NCBI RefSeq assembly: GCF_900115695.1
Contig: NZ_FOXK01000010.1
Location: 124,001-188,000 of the forward strand
DNA length: 64,000 nt
Direction: 5' to 3'
Source of the DNA: Ectopseudomonas toyotomiensis
Lineage (GTDB): Bacteria > Pseudomonadota > Gammaproteobacteria > Pseudomonadales > Pseudomonadaceae
The notes beneath the pieces were generated by a model, which ran no database searches, was not told where the DNA came from, and worked only from the letters and a program-made list of their open reading frames with translations. Positions 17,812 to 26,543 of this stretch are shown piece by piece (positions within the stretch are counted from its first letter, which is position 1; the number at the start of each line of letters is the position of its first letter). Made by a program: the position numbers and the translations under genes.

Positions 17812-17833
17812 GGGGCTGTTCGATCAGCCCCGT
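17812..17833 (+). terminator. Hairpin in the guaB-guaA gap
   Basis: CGGGGCTG and CAGCCCCG pair around a six-base loop, followed by GTGTCATTT. The T-run is poor, so it may attenuate rather than fully end transcription. Confidence 0.5.
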
Positions 17834-17863
17834 GTCATTTGTGAATACCTACGAGAGACGGCC

Positions 17864-19441
17864 ATGGCCCACGACATTCACGCCCACCGCATCCTCATTC
17901 TGGACTTCGGTTCCCAGTACACCCAGCTGATCGCCCGCCGTGTGCGCGAGATCGGTGTCTATTGCGAACTGCACCCCTGGGACATGAGCGACGAGGACAT
18001 CCGCGCCTTCGCTCCGCGCGGCATCATCCTCGCCGGTGGCCCGGAGTCGGTGCACGAAGCCAATAGCCCGCGCGCGCCGCAAGCGGTGTTCGACCTGAAC
18101 GTGCCGGTGCTGGGCATCTGCTACGGCATGCAAACCATGGCCGAACAGCTCGGCGGCAAGGTGGAAGGTTCCGATCTGCGTGAATTCGGCTACGCCCGTG
18201 TCGACGTGGTCGGCAAGAGCCAACTGCTGGCCGGCATCGAAGACCATGTCGACGCCGACGGCGTGCTTGGCCTCGACGTGTGGATGAGCCACGGTGACAA
18301 GGTCACCCGCCTGCCGGAAGGCTTCCACATCCTCGCCAGTACCCCGAGCTGCCCGATCGCCGCCATGTGCGACGACACTCGCCACTATTACGGCGTGCAG
18401 TTCCACCCGGAAGTGACCCACACCAAGCAGGGCGGTCGCATCCTCTCGCGCTTCGTGCTGGAAATCAGCGGCTGTGAAGCCCTGTGGACACCGGCCAACA
18501 TCGTCGAAGACGCCATCGCTGCCGTGCGCGCCCAGGTCGGCGACGCCAACGTGCTGCTCGGCCTGTCCGGTGGTGTCGACTCCTCGGTGGTCGCGGCGTT
18601 GCTGCACAAGGCCATCGGCGACCAGCTGACTTGCGTGTTCGTCGACAACGGCCTGCTGCGTCTGCACGAAGGCGACCAGGTAATGGCCATGTTCGCCGAG
18701 AACATGGGCGTCAAGGTGATCCGCGCCGATGCCGAAGAGCAGTTCCTCAGCAACCTGGCCGGCGAGTCCGACCCGGAGAAGAAGCGCAAGATTATCGGCC
18801 GCACCTTCATCGACGTGTTCGACGCGCAGGCCAGCAAGCTGGACAACATCCAGTTCCTCGCCCAGGGCACCATCTACCCGGACGTGATCGAGTCGGCTGG
18901 CGCCAAGAGTGGCAAGGCCCATGTGATCAAGAGCCACCACAACGTTGGCGGCCTGCCGGAGGAAATGAACCTCAAGCTGGTCGAGCCGCTGCGTGAACTG
19001 TTCAAGGACGAAGTGCGCAAGATCGGTCTGGAGCTGGGCCTGCCCTACGACATGGTCTACCGCCACCCGTTCCCGGGCCCGGGCCTTGGCGTGCGCATCC
19101 TCGGTGAAGTGAAGAAGGAATACGCCGACCTGCTGCGTCGCGCCGACCACATCTTCATCGAAGAGCTGCGCAAGGCCGATTGGTACCACAAGACCAGCCA
19201 GGCGTTCGTGGTGTTCCAGCCGGTGAAGTCGGTCGGTGTCGTCGGTGATGGCCGTCGCTACGCCTGGGTCGTTGCCCTGCGCGCCGTGGAAACCGTGGAC
19301 TTCATGACCGCTCGCTGGGCGCACCTGCCCTACGAGCTGCTGGAAACCGTCAGCGGCCGCATCATCAACGAAATCGAAGGCATCTCCCGCGTTACCTACG
19401 ACGTGTCGAGCAAGCCGCCAGCGACGATTGAGTGGGAGTGA
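17864..19441 (+). CDS. guaA: GMP synthase (glutamine-hydrolysing)
   Basis: Converts XMP to GMP using glutamine and ATP. The 525-residue protein has an N-terminal class I glutamine amidotransferase (GICYGMQ with the catalytic Cys; FHPEVTHT with His/Glu), a PP-loop ATP pyrophosphatase domain (LSGGVDSSV) and the C-terminal dimerisation domain ending PPATIEWE. The 3' end, including GAGTGGGAGTGA, is a recognised integration site for guaA-targeting genomic islands. Here foreign DNA with an integrase begins right after the stop, and the coding sequence stays intact. Confidence 0.98.
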   Translation: MAHDIHAHRILILDFGSQYTQLIARRVREIGVYCELHPWDMSDEDIRAFAPRGIILAGGPESVHEANSPRAPQAVFDLNVPVLGICYGMQTMAEQLGGKVEGSDLREFGYARVDVVGKSQLLAGIEDHVDADGVLGLDVWMSHGDKVTRLPEGFHILASTPSCPIAAMCDDTRHYYGVQFHPEVTHTKQGGRILSRFVLEISGCEALWTPANIVEDAIAAVRAQVGDANVLLGLSGGVDSSVVAALLHKAIGDQLTCVFVDNGLLRLHEGDQVMAMFAENMGVKVIRADAEEQFLSNLAGESDPEKKRKIIGRTFIDVFDAQASKLDNIQFLAQGTIYPDVIESAGAKSGKAHVIKSHHNVGGLPEEMNLKLVEPLRELFKDEVRKIGLELGLPYDMVYRHPFPGPGLGVRILGEVKKEYADLLRRADHIFIEELRKADWYHKTSQAFVVFQPVKSVGVVGDGRRYAWVVALRAVETVDFMTARWAHLPYELLETVSGRIINEIEGISRVTYDVSSKPPATIEWE

Positions 19442-19575
19442 TGTCGGGTCCTTCTGGGCTCATTGAGATGTATCGATAGCCAATTGCAACGTGTTGATTT
19501 AAAAGAAAATTCGTTGCAATGGTTATCGTGACCTATCGCCGATTAGCAGAACGGATTGGCGGTAGCGGGGACGGT

Positions 19576-19612
19576 AGTAAACAGCGGTCGGATTGAGACC
19601 GCTCTGTTTACT
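19576..19612. repeat. Inverted repeat between guaA and the integrase
   Basis: AGTAAACAG-CGGTC and GACCG-CT-CTGTTTACT form a long interrupted hairpin with a seven-base loop. It lies between the presumed attL at the guaA 3' end and the int gene, so it may be a recombination-protein binding region or a terminator that isolates int from guaA. Confidence 0.6.
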
Positions 19613-19631
19613 ATCCGGTCAAAACCGGTCT

Positions 19632-19713
19632 TTGACGGTAAATCGCTCCTTGGGAAAGCTTGCCCCGTGCGGCTTTCCCGGCATCAACAGGTCTCCTGAC
19701 CCTTGACGGTAAA
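19632..19713 (+). repeat. Pair of direct repeats before the integrase (possible arm-type sites)
   Basis: TTGACGGTAAA occurs at 19632-19642 and again at 19703-19713, 71 bases apart. Direct repeats between att and a tyrosine-recombinase gene are typical of arm-type integrase or excisionase sites. The role is inferred. Confidence 0.5.
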
Positions 19714-19742
19714 AGCCGTCATGAACAGGAGTAAAAACCTCG

Positions 19743-20999
19743 ATGCTTACTGATACCAAACTGCGCAATCTCAAGCCCAAGTCCAAGCTGTACAAGGCTT
19801 CCGACCGCGATGGTATGTACGTGACGGTATCGCCTACCGGTACCGTCACCTTTCGCTACGACTACCGTCTCAATGGACGCCGAGAAACGCTGACCATCGG
19901 GCGCTATGGGCCAACTGGCATTTCCCTGGCCATGGCGCGCGAGAAGCTGCTCGATGCCAAGCGCATGGTCGCCCTGGGCAAGTCTCCCTCCCTGGAGAAG
20001 CAGCGCGCTAAGCGGCGTCTGAGCGCCGCCAAGAATTTCGGTGAAACGCTGACGAAGTGGTTGGCCGGTGCGCGCATGGCCGACAGCACTCGCGCGATGC
20101 GCAAAAGCATCATCGACCGCGACATCCTGCCGGTCTTCGAAAATCGTCTGCTGACCGAAATCACCCCTGACGATCTGCGAGCACTGTGTGCCAAGGTAAA
20201 GGCACGAGGGGCGCCGGCAACTGCGGTCCATATTCGCGACATCGTGAAACAGGTCTATGCGTTCGCGATTCTGCATGGCGAGAAGGTCGAGAATCCGGCT
20301 GACGACGTTAAGTCGTCTTCCATTGCCACTTTCGTTCCGAAGGACCGGGCACTGAGCCCTACCGAAATTCGGCTGGCCTTCCACCAACTGGAGACTATCG
20401 CCGCGTATCCCACGATCAAGCTGGCCTTGCGTCTGGTGCTGCTGACCTTGGTACGCAAGAGCGAGCTGATCGAGGCGACCTGGGACGAGGTGGACTTCGA
20501 GAACGCCACCTGGACGATCTCCAAGGAGCGGATGAAGGGGCGTAACCCGCACGTTGTCTACCTGTCGCGCCAGGCCTTGGACATCTTCGTGGCGCTGCAC
20601 ACCTGTGCGGCCGGTTCCCGCTATGTGTTGCCCTCGCGCTATGACATCTACCGCTGCATGTCGCACGCCACCCTGAACCGCATTACTCAGCTCATCGCCT
20701 CCCGTGCGAAGGAAGCAGGCCTGCCGTTGGAGCCGTTCACCGTCCACGACCTGCGCAGGACTGGTTCCACGCTGCTCAACGAGGTGGGCTTCAACGGCGA
20801 CTGGATCGAGAAATGCCTGGCTCACGAAGATGGTCGCTCCTCGCGCTCGGTCTACAACAAGGCTGAGTACGCGGAGCAGCGCCGGCACATGCTGCAGGAG
20901 TGGGCGGACATGATCGACGCTTGGATCGACGGCCGCACTCATGTTCCCAAGCTGCTGCCGGACCGCGTTGTAGTGCCGGTATTGAGTGCCACGGTTTAA
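19743..20999 (+). CDS. int: P4-type tyrosine recombinase (integrase) at the guaA site
   Basis: 418-residue site-specific recombinase. It has an N-terminal DUF4102-type arm-binding domain (LTDTKLRNLKPK ... LTIGRYGPTGISLAMAREK), a SAM-like core-binding domain, and a C-terminal catalytic domain with Arg in LVRKSELIEA, HDLRRTGSTLL, LAHED and the nucleophile Tyr in SVYNKAEY. All catalytic residues are present, so it looks functional. It lies 301 bases after guaA and reads away from it, followed by small accessory genes, as in guaA-targeted islands. Confidence 0.95.
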   Translation: MLTDTKLRNLKPKSKLYKASDRDGMYVTVSPTGTVTFRYDYRLNGRRETLTIGRYGPTGISLAMAREKLLDAKRMVALGKSPSLEKQRAKRRLSAAKNFGETLTKWLAGARMADSTRAMRKSIIDRDILPVFENRLLTEITPDDLRALCAKVKARGAPATAVHIRDIVKQVYAFAILHGEKVENPADDVKSSSIATFVPKDRALSPTEIRLAFHQLETIAAYPTIKLALRLVLLTLVRKSELIEATWDEVDFENATWTISKERMKGRNPHVVYLSRQALDIFVALHTCAAGSRYVLPSRYDIYRCMSHATLNRITQLIASRAKEAGLPLEPFTVHDLRRTGSTLLNEVGFNGDWIEKCLAHEDGRSSRSVYNKAEYAEQRRHMLQEWADMIDAWIDGRTHVPKLLPDRVVVPVLSATV

Positions 21000-21059
21000 G
21001 GAAAGTGCAAGGTTGTCAGTTGACAACCTTGCCGGTCATGCGAATACTGGAGATCACTG

Positions 21060-21335
21060 ATGACCCGTCCTTCTCACTCGAAGAAAGAGGTCGAAGAAGC
21101 ACTCAGGCATGCCGAAGAGCAGGGCTGGCGCATAGAGCTGGGTGGTAGCCACGCTTGGGGACGAATCTTCTGTCCCTACAACGATGAAGAGTGTCGCTGC
21201 GGCGAGTTCTGCATCACCAGCGTGTGGAGCACACCGAAGAACCCAGGCAACCATGCGCGTGCCCTTCGGCGCGTCGTCGACAACTGCACCACGCACCGTA
21301 AGCAGCGGCAGACCGCTGAGGGCGCAGAGGAGTAG
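21060..21335 (+). CDS. Small cysteine-containing protein, HicA-like
   Basis: 91 residues with the motif WRIELGGSHAWGRIFCP, then a C-x-C-x3-C cluster (EECRCGEFC) and SVWSTPKNPGNHARALRR. The GSH motif, followed later by a conserved His and a C-terminal Arg-rich helix, recalls the dsRBD-like fold of HicA mRNA-interferase toxins. The cysteines are not typical of HicA. GGAG precedes ATG 21060, and the next gene starts four bases after its stop, so the pair is surely cotranscribed. A toxin-antitoxin role is a hypothesis. Confidence 0.6.
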   Translation: MTRPSHSKKEVEEALRHAEEQGWRIELGGSHAWGRIFCPYNDEECRCGEFCITSVWSTPKNPGNHARALRRVVDNCTTHRKQRQTAEGAEE

Positions 21336-21339
21336 CGCT

Positions 21340-21864
21340 ATGGAATACACCTTCACACTGAAATACCAACTGGCCGACGATGACCGTGATCCGGAGGCGT
21401 TGGTCGAGCGCCTTGGCGAGGCCGGCTGCGACGATGCCTTGATCGGCATTGGTCAGCCCGGTCGTCTGGCGCTGGAGTTCACCCGTGAAGCGGAGAACGC
21501 TGAAGCGGCTGTGCGCAGCGCACTGGCCGACGTGCGCATTGCCATACCGTCGGCCAGGCTGATCGAGGTGGCACCGGATCTGGTCGGCCTCACCGATGTG
21601 GCGGAGATCGTCGGCGTGTCGCGCCAGAACATGCGCAAGCTCATGTTGGCTTATCCGAGCAGTTTCCCGGCGCCGGTGCATGAGGGCAGTGCTTCGATCT
21701 GGCACCTGGCGGATGTGCTGACTTGGCTGCAAGCCAAAGGCAGCTATTTGCTGCCTGGCGGTGTCTTGGACGTGGCTCAGGTGGCCCTGCAGGTCAATCT
21801 AGCCAAGGAAGAACGGCGGCTAACGCGCCCCGCCTCCAAGGAACTGCAAGCCCTTGTCGGATGA
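21340..21864 (+). CDS. Two-domain DNA-binding protein, partner of the HicA-like gene
   Basis: 174 residues. An N-terminal alpha/beta domain (about residues 1-75, MEYTFTLKYQL ... FTREAENAEAAVRSALAD) is followed by an AlpA/excisionase-like HTH (LTDVAEIVGVSRQNMRKLML ... SIWHLADVLTWLQ). ATG 21340 is preceded by GAGGAG. The upstream in-frame extension to 21142 lies inside the previous gene and is not credible. It could be the antitoxin/repressor of the HicA-like protein or a recombination directionality factor; both are inferences. Confidence 0.65.
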   Translation: MEYTFTLKYQLADDDRDPEALVERLGEAGCDDALIGIGQPGRLALEFTREAENAEAAVRSALADVRIAIPSARLIEVAPDLVGLTDVAEIVGVSRQNMRKLMLAYPSSFPAPVHEGSASIWHLADVLTWLQAKGSYLLPGGVLDVAQVALQVNLAKEERRLTRPASKELQALVG

Positions 21865-21876
21865 GGGCGGCAGACT

Positions 21877-22260
21877 TCATGCTTGGCTGGAGCCCGCCCG
21901 GACAGGGCGGGTTTTCCTTAGATAAACATCCGGCTTGCTGATATTGAGCCGAGGTGCTCGCTTGCGCTCCTCAATCCAGGCTTCCACCTCGGCCAGATCC
22001 CAGACCACGCAACGTGGTGTCAGGTTGAAGCGCCGGGGGAACTCGCCACGACGTTCCATTTCGTAGATCGTTGATTCAGCCAGAGGGACTATCTGTCTCA
22101 GCTCATGCTTGCGAATTGTGCGCCGGAAGGGCAGGGGGCTGCCCTTCGGGAACTGCGGAAGCGACTCGTAGGCTTCCGTGCCCGGTAAGGGGAGGGACTG
22201 GTCAGAGGCGGTATCGAGAACCTCGGTAGTACGCGCAGAAGTATCCATCTCTATCTCCAT
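21877..22260 (-). CDS. AlpA-family phage-type regulator / excisionase
   Basis: About 127 residues. The core RKHELRQIVPLAESTIYEMERR, then GEFPRRFNLTPRCVVWDLAEVEAWIEER, is the AlpA winged HTH, which regulates or excises P4-like elements. A 40-residue N-terminal extension is unusual for AlpA. The start is uncertain: ATG 22260 (GGAG eight bases upstream) and ATG 22248 are both plausible, and the frame is open to 22311. It faces the two-gene rightward unit and is probably the directionality or regulatory factor of this element. Confidence 0.75.
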   Translation of the reverse strand: MEIEMDTSARTTEVLDTASDQSLPLPGTEAYESLPQFPKGSPLPFRRTIRKHELRQIVPLAESTIYEMERRGEFPRRFNLTPRCVVWDLAEVEAWIEERKRAPRLNISKPDVYLRKTRPVRAGSSQA

Positions 22261-22582
22261 GATTACACTCCATGGGGAGATGGTGGGTTTCAATACCATA
22301 TGAGCCAACATGCTGTGGCGTAGTCTGGTGTAGGAGCTGCTTCCGGTCCAGGCTGCGTTGAAGCTCCCGCACAGTTCTGGGGTTCGCGTTGCGAACCGTG
22401 GGCCAGAGGATTATGAGTTGCCTCGAAACGCTGCAGGCCCAGCAAAACCGTGAGCAGCTCAACGCAAGTAAAACAAGCTGAAAGCAGCGTGGTTACTGGG
22501 ATTGAGCGAAATTTTGCGAAACCTGAAAAAGCTAGGGACTGTACTGCTAGCGTACCGTTTTTGTACCTCAGAAGCTCTAATT
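22261..22582. other. Intergenic region with a short palindrome
   Basis: No gene seen. It holds the alpA-like promoter area and a 17-base palindrome GGTTCGC-GTT-GCGAACC at 22381-22397 that could be an operator. It separates the integration module from the restriction locus. Confidence 0.4.
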
Positions 22583-23437
22583 TCACCTGCCACAGTGTCG
22601 CGTGCCAGGCTGGCGTGAGAAACGTTGAATGTCCGTGCGGATCTTCTCAACGACCTCAATCAGCTGGGCACCAAAGAGCCCCTGCTCGGTATCTGCACGC
22701 AACTCCTCGAGCCAGGTGGGACGCCCAGAAAAATGCGGCCATAGCTCATGGTCAGCTTCCAGCAGATGAGGGCGGCACCTGTCCAGCCAGTTGGGAATAA
22801 GCCCTTTATGGTGGCTCAGCTGATACAGGGCAGCTGCATCCAGCTGCGAGCGGCGCATGAGGGCACCGTGGTGATGGGCAATCGCCAACACCTGCAGAAG
22901 ATGAATCAGGCTCGGCCAATGCTTGAGGTCTCCACCTTCGGTGAGGTGGTAAAAGCGACTGCACGCCGAGTGGTCCTCATCCATTTGCTCCAGAACCAGG
23001 GCGTAATAGCCTTCTGAGTCCGGCCCGATTTCGTGAGTGTCGGGGGTTACCAGATGCAGCTTGAACTCGAAGTCGGCCACAGGCGTGCGGTTCTCCAGAA
23101 ACCAATGATGCAGCTGCCCCGGCGTTTTGTAGCTGAATAGATGCTGGTGGGCTGAGTCGCTTTTCCCGGTGAGCCAGCCTTCTTCGAGCGCGAAATGCTG
23201 ATTGAGCCAATCCAGATGTGCCTGACGCAAGGCCAGCTTGAGCTGATCGGCACTAGACCACTGGTAAGCCGAAAGCTGTAGCGCCTCCGGCAGCAGGGCA
23301 TTGATCTCAGTACGGGCCACGCCATGGGCTTCAAAGGTCGCCAGCACGCGTGCTGCCTGCTGGCGCACCGGGTTGCGCCGCTCACTGAGCCAGGCAAGCA
23401 AGCGCTGCAGCAAATCAATCCAGTCCTTGGGGTTCAT
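22583..23437 (-). CDS. Unknown protein at the 3' end of the type I restriction locus
   Basis: 284 residues, largely helical, with no recognised domain, signal peptide or membrane segment. It begins MNPKDWIDLLQRLLAWLSER. It follows hsdS by 36 bases on the same strand, so it is probably translated from the hsd transcript. It may be a locus-specific accessory protein, but no function can be assigned from sequence. Confidence 0.65.
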   Translation of the reverse strand: MNPKDWIDLLQRLLAWLSERRNPVRQQAARVLATFEAHGVARTEINALLPEALQLSAYQWSSADQLKLALRQAHLDWLNQHFALEEGWLTGKSDSAHQHLFSYKTPGQLHHWFLENRTPVADFEFKLHLVTPDTHEIGPDSEGYYALVLEQMDEDHSACSRFYHLTEGGDLKHWPSLIHLLQVLAIAHHHGALMRRSQLDAAALYQLSHHKGLIPNWLDRCRPHLLEADHELWPHFSGRPTWLEELRADTEQGLFGAQLIEVVEKIRTDIQRFSRQPGTRHCGR

Positions 23438-23473
23438 GCGGCAGCTCCTGTGTTGGCGGGTGCGGGGGCGTGT

Positions 23474-24871
23474 TTAGACCGAGGCCTTTCTGCCGCGCTT
23501 GGCCTTGGGTGCGGCGGCGCGTTGGGCTTGGATGCGTTCCAGCAGCACGCTGGCCGGTTCGTCGTTCGGGTCTTGCGGCACCAGTTCGCCTCTGAAGGCT
23601 TTGGCCAGGATGCTTTGGGTCAGGTGGTCGATACGGCTTTTGGCCGAGGCGACCTTGGCTTCCAGTTGGTCGGCGAAGGCGAAAAGTTGTTCGACGCGGC
23701 GGACTATTTCGGTTTGTTCTTCCGCCGGCGGAACCGGAAGTGGAAGCTCTCTGCAAATCTCGAGGGTCAGATTGAATTGACCTGCTGTGGCTTTTGCGCG
23801 CGAGACCGCATGGCTTAGGACTTCTTCGGTACGCAGGCAGAGAGCCAGATATGCAGCGGAAATTTCGTCGCCTGCTCTGAACCGTGCGATAGCTTGGTTT
23901 ATGTTCCATTCAGGATAAGTTGCTGGGACGATTGAAACCTTGCCTAGCGGTGGGCCGACAATATTCATTAGGACATCGCCGGGTTTTACAATGGATCTTT
24001 TCAAGTCAGTCGAGTGGGTGCTTGAGTCGACAAACGTTGGGTCAATGGAGAAGTCTAGCGCCCCTGTAAATGTCAGGTTATAGACCTTGATATATGGAAC
24101 CTCACCGTGGCCAGCAGTCATCTTTTCTTTTGAGGGGGTCGTTCCTTTGGTGATGAATCCACAGATATCACCTGCGGTTTTTGACGACCAGCCAACTGGA
24201 AGCGAGCTACTGGCTGGCTCCGTTATTGGACCTCCTTCGTCAACGCAACCAAAATTTTGTGCACGCCACTCCTCCGTCAACCGCCCGGAAACTGCGGCGG
24301 CGAGGACGGATTGGCGGAAGCGTTTGAGCAGGGCGGGGATGCCGTCGATGCGGGCCTTGAGGGTGTCGACCTGGGCCAGCAGTTCATCGAGCTTGGCGGC
24401 GATGCGGGTTTGTTCGGCGAATGGCGGGAGCACAACGGGATACGTTGCCACTTTCTTTGGCTGCGCTCTCGTCAACGAGCCGCCCACCCCAGATACCTCT
24501 GAACACAGCTTGTCGCGGAAACTGCTTTCACTCAGTTGGTACCGCAGAAAACCAGAGTGAATTAGTGGCTGACGAATCACGACCCACTCAGATGAGCCAA
24601 TCTGCGGTAACTCAGATTTCGGTCCGACCATCCAAACTCGATTGATGCGAGGGTTGATTTTGCATAGAAGTACATCACCCGGCTCAACACATTGCTTAGT
24701 CGAGCCAATGTCCTGACCAAGCAGATGTTCCGGTTTCCCCGTTGGATAAACTGGGACGCTATACAGTTCAAAAACCTGTGCTGGCGCTTTCAACGGATCA
24801 ATGTTGCCACTGGAGTAATCGTTGATCTCTCCAATCGTTGTACTTACCCAGCCACTCGGCAACTCACTCAT
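23474..24871 (-). CDS. hsdS: Type I restriction-modification specificity subunit
   Basis: 465-residue DNA-recognition subunit. Two variable target-recognition domains (about residues 1-150 and 225-390) alternate with conserved helical spacers (LPPFAEQTRIAAKLDELLAQVDTLKARID and VPPAEEQTEIVRRVEQLFAFADQLEAKV), the standard HsdS layout for a bipartite target. The C-terminus is basic. Its start overlaps the hsdM end by eight bases, so translation is coupled. The recognition sequence cannot be predicted here. Confidence 0.95.
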   Translation of the reverse strand: MSELPSGWVSTTIGEINDYSSGNIDPLKAPAQVFELYSVPVYPTGKPEHLLGQDIGSTKQCVEPGDVLLCKINPRINRVWMVGPKSELPQIGSSEWVVIRQPLIHSGFLRYQLSESSFRDKLCSEVSGVGGSLTRAQPKKVATYPVVLPPFAEQTRIAAKLDELLAQVDTLKARIDGIPALLKRFRQSVLAAAVSGRLTEEWRAQNFGCVDEGGPITEPASSSLPVGWSSKTAGDICGFITKGTTPSKEKMTAGHGEVPYIKVYNLTFTGALDFSIDPTFVDSSTHSTDLKRSIVKPGDVLMNIVGPPLGKVSIVPATYPEWNINQAIARFRAGDEISAAYLALCLRTEEVLSHAVSRAKATAGQFNLTLEICRELPLPVPPAEEQTEIVRRVEQLFAFADQLEAKVASAKSRIDHLTQSILAKAFRGELVPQDPNDEPASVLLERIQAQRAAAPKAKRGRKASV

Positions 24872-26411
24872 CCCCAGCCTCCTGAACCACCGAAAGCCCC
24901 ATCACCTCCGCCATTAACTGCTTCTGCGCCGCCACTTCATCGCCCGCACCCAGCGCTTTCATCAACTCTTCCAGCTCATGCAGTGCCTCGGTCAGTTCGG
25001 CCATGGCCTCACCGGCCAGCAATTCCGGGGCAGGCAGGTCGGCGGCATCCAGGCTGTCGGCATCCTTTAGCCAGCTGATATCCAGCGAGTCGCCACGCTC
25101 ACGGATCTGCTCGCGGGTAAAGACGCGGAAGCGGCTGAGCTCGCCAATGCCTTCGACATTCTCCGCTCGCGGGCTATTGCCGTTCGGGTCATCCCCGTAT
25201 GCATCCTCAAAAGGTTTGAGGTGCTGCGCACCAAAGGGCGTGCGCTTGCCAAAGCTGGGCATATTGCTGCGCAGGTCATAGACCCAGACGCGCTGGGTGC
25301 AGTCTTGTTCCTGGCGTGGGTTGTCGGCAGTGCCTTTCTGGAAGAACAGCACATTGGTCTTCACGCCCTGGGCGTAGAAGATGCCAGTGGGCAGGCGCAG
25401 GATGGTGTGCAGGTTGCACTTGTCCATCAGGTCGCGGCGTACGTCGGTGCCGACGCCTGCTTCGAACAGCACGTTGTCCGGCAGTACCACGGCGGCGCGG
25501 CCACCGGGTTTTAGGCCACGGTAGATATGCTGGAGAAAGGCCAGCTGCTTGTTGCTGGTTTTATAGGTGAGGTCGTCGCGGGTCGGGCCACCGCCGCCTT
25601 TAGCGGTGCCGAAGGGCGGGTTGGAGAGAATCACCTCGACCTTGGGCTGGCTGGCGCCGACCTGGCCAAGGGCATTGCCGAGGTGCACCACGCCTTCCTC
25701 GTCGCCTTCCATGCCGTGCAGCAGGGTGTTCATCAGCGCCAGGCGGCGGGTGCCGGGCACCAGTTCGATACCGACAAAGGCGCGGCTGCGTTGAAAGGCC
25801 TGGGCCTTGGCGTCGAGGTCGTAGTGGTCGTCGGTGTGGCGCTTGATATAGGCGTCGGCGGCAATCAGAAAGCCGGCGGTGCCGGCAGCCGGGTCCTGGA
25901 TGGTTTCACCGGGCTGCGGTTTGAGGCAGTTGATGATGCTGTCGATCAGCGGGCGCGGGGTGAAGTACTGGCCGGCACCGGATTTGGTTTCGCTGGCGTT
26001 CTTTTCCAGCAGGCCTTCGTAGAGGTCGCCGAGGCCATCCTGGCGGGCGCTGAACCAGTCGATGCCGTCCAGACTTTTGATCAACTGTTCCAGGTGGCGC
26101 GGCTCTTTCAGGCGCGTTTGCGCGTCGGCATAGATGGCGGCGATCAGCGGGTCGCTGTTCTTGCCCAGATCCAGCAGCATCTGCCGGTAGTGGTCGAGCA
26201 GGTTAAGACCGGATTTGCCGGCCAGATCGGGCCAGCGTGCCCCCTCGGGCAGCTTGTGGGCGAAGCTGTCGTTGTTCTGGACCTGCTCGTATTCCATTTT
26301 GATAAACAGCAACAAGACCAGTTCGGTGACGTAGTCGCTGTAGTTGATGCCGTCGTCGCGCAGCACGTCGCAGAGGTTCCAGAGCTTCTGGACGATATCG
26401 GAGTGGGTCAT
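24864..26411 (-). CDS. hsdM: Type I restriction-modification DNA adenine methyltransferase
   Basis: 515 residues, with an N-terminal helical HsdM domain and an N6-adenine methyltransferase core: SAM motif DPAAGTAGFLIAA and catalytic NPPFG (EVILSNPPFGTAKGG). It pairs with HsdS and HsdR, protecting host DNA and guiding restriction. GGAAG precedes ATG 26411. A weak terminator and 132 bases separate it from the TOPRIM gene upstream, so it may have its own expression. Confidence 0.95.
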   Translation of the reverse strand: MTHSDIVQKLWNLCDVLRDDGINYSDYVTELVLLLFIKMEYEQVQNNDSFAHKLPEGARWPDLAGKSGLNLLDHYRQMLLDLGKNSDPLIAAIYADAQTRLKEPRHLEQLIKSLDGIDWFSARQDGLGDLYEGLLEKNASETKSGAGQYFTPRPLIDSIINCLKPQPGETIQDPAAGTAGFLIAADAYIKRHTDDHYDLDAKAQAFQRSRAFVGIELVPGTRRLALMNTLLHGMEGDEEGVVHLGNALGQVGASQPKVEVILSNPPFGTAKGGGGPTRDDLTYKTSNKQLAFLQHIYRGLKPGGRAAVVLPDNVLFEAGVGTDVRRDLMDKCNLHTILRLPTGIFYAQGVKTNVLFFQKGTADNPRQEQDCTQRVWVYDLRSNMPSFGKRTPFGAQHLKPFEDAYGDDPNGNSPRAENVEGIGELSRFRVFTREQIRERGDSLDISWLKDADSLDAADLPAPELLAGEAMAELTEALHELEELMKALGAGDEVAAQKQLMAEVMGLSVVQEAGDE

Positions 26412-26430
26412 GGGGCTTCCTACCAGAAAT

Positions 26431-26454
26431 AAAAAACCCGCACGATTTGTGCGT
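26431..26454 (-). terminator. Weak terminator between the TOPRIM gene and hsdM
   Basis: On the minus strand CGCAC-AAATC-GTGCG is followed by GGTTTTTT. The stem is only five base pairs, so it probably attenuates the hsdR-rlo transcript and lets hsdM be set separately. Confidence 0.5.
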
Positions 26455-26543
26455 GGCTGCCGGGGCAGTCAGAGGCATGGCGGGTATGTGGTTGCCGAGG
26501 GTAGTGGCCAAGGCGGGGCTTTTCAAGGATGGCCATGCGCGCC

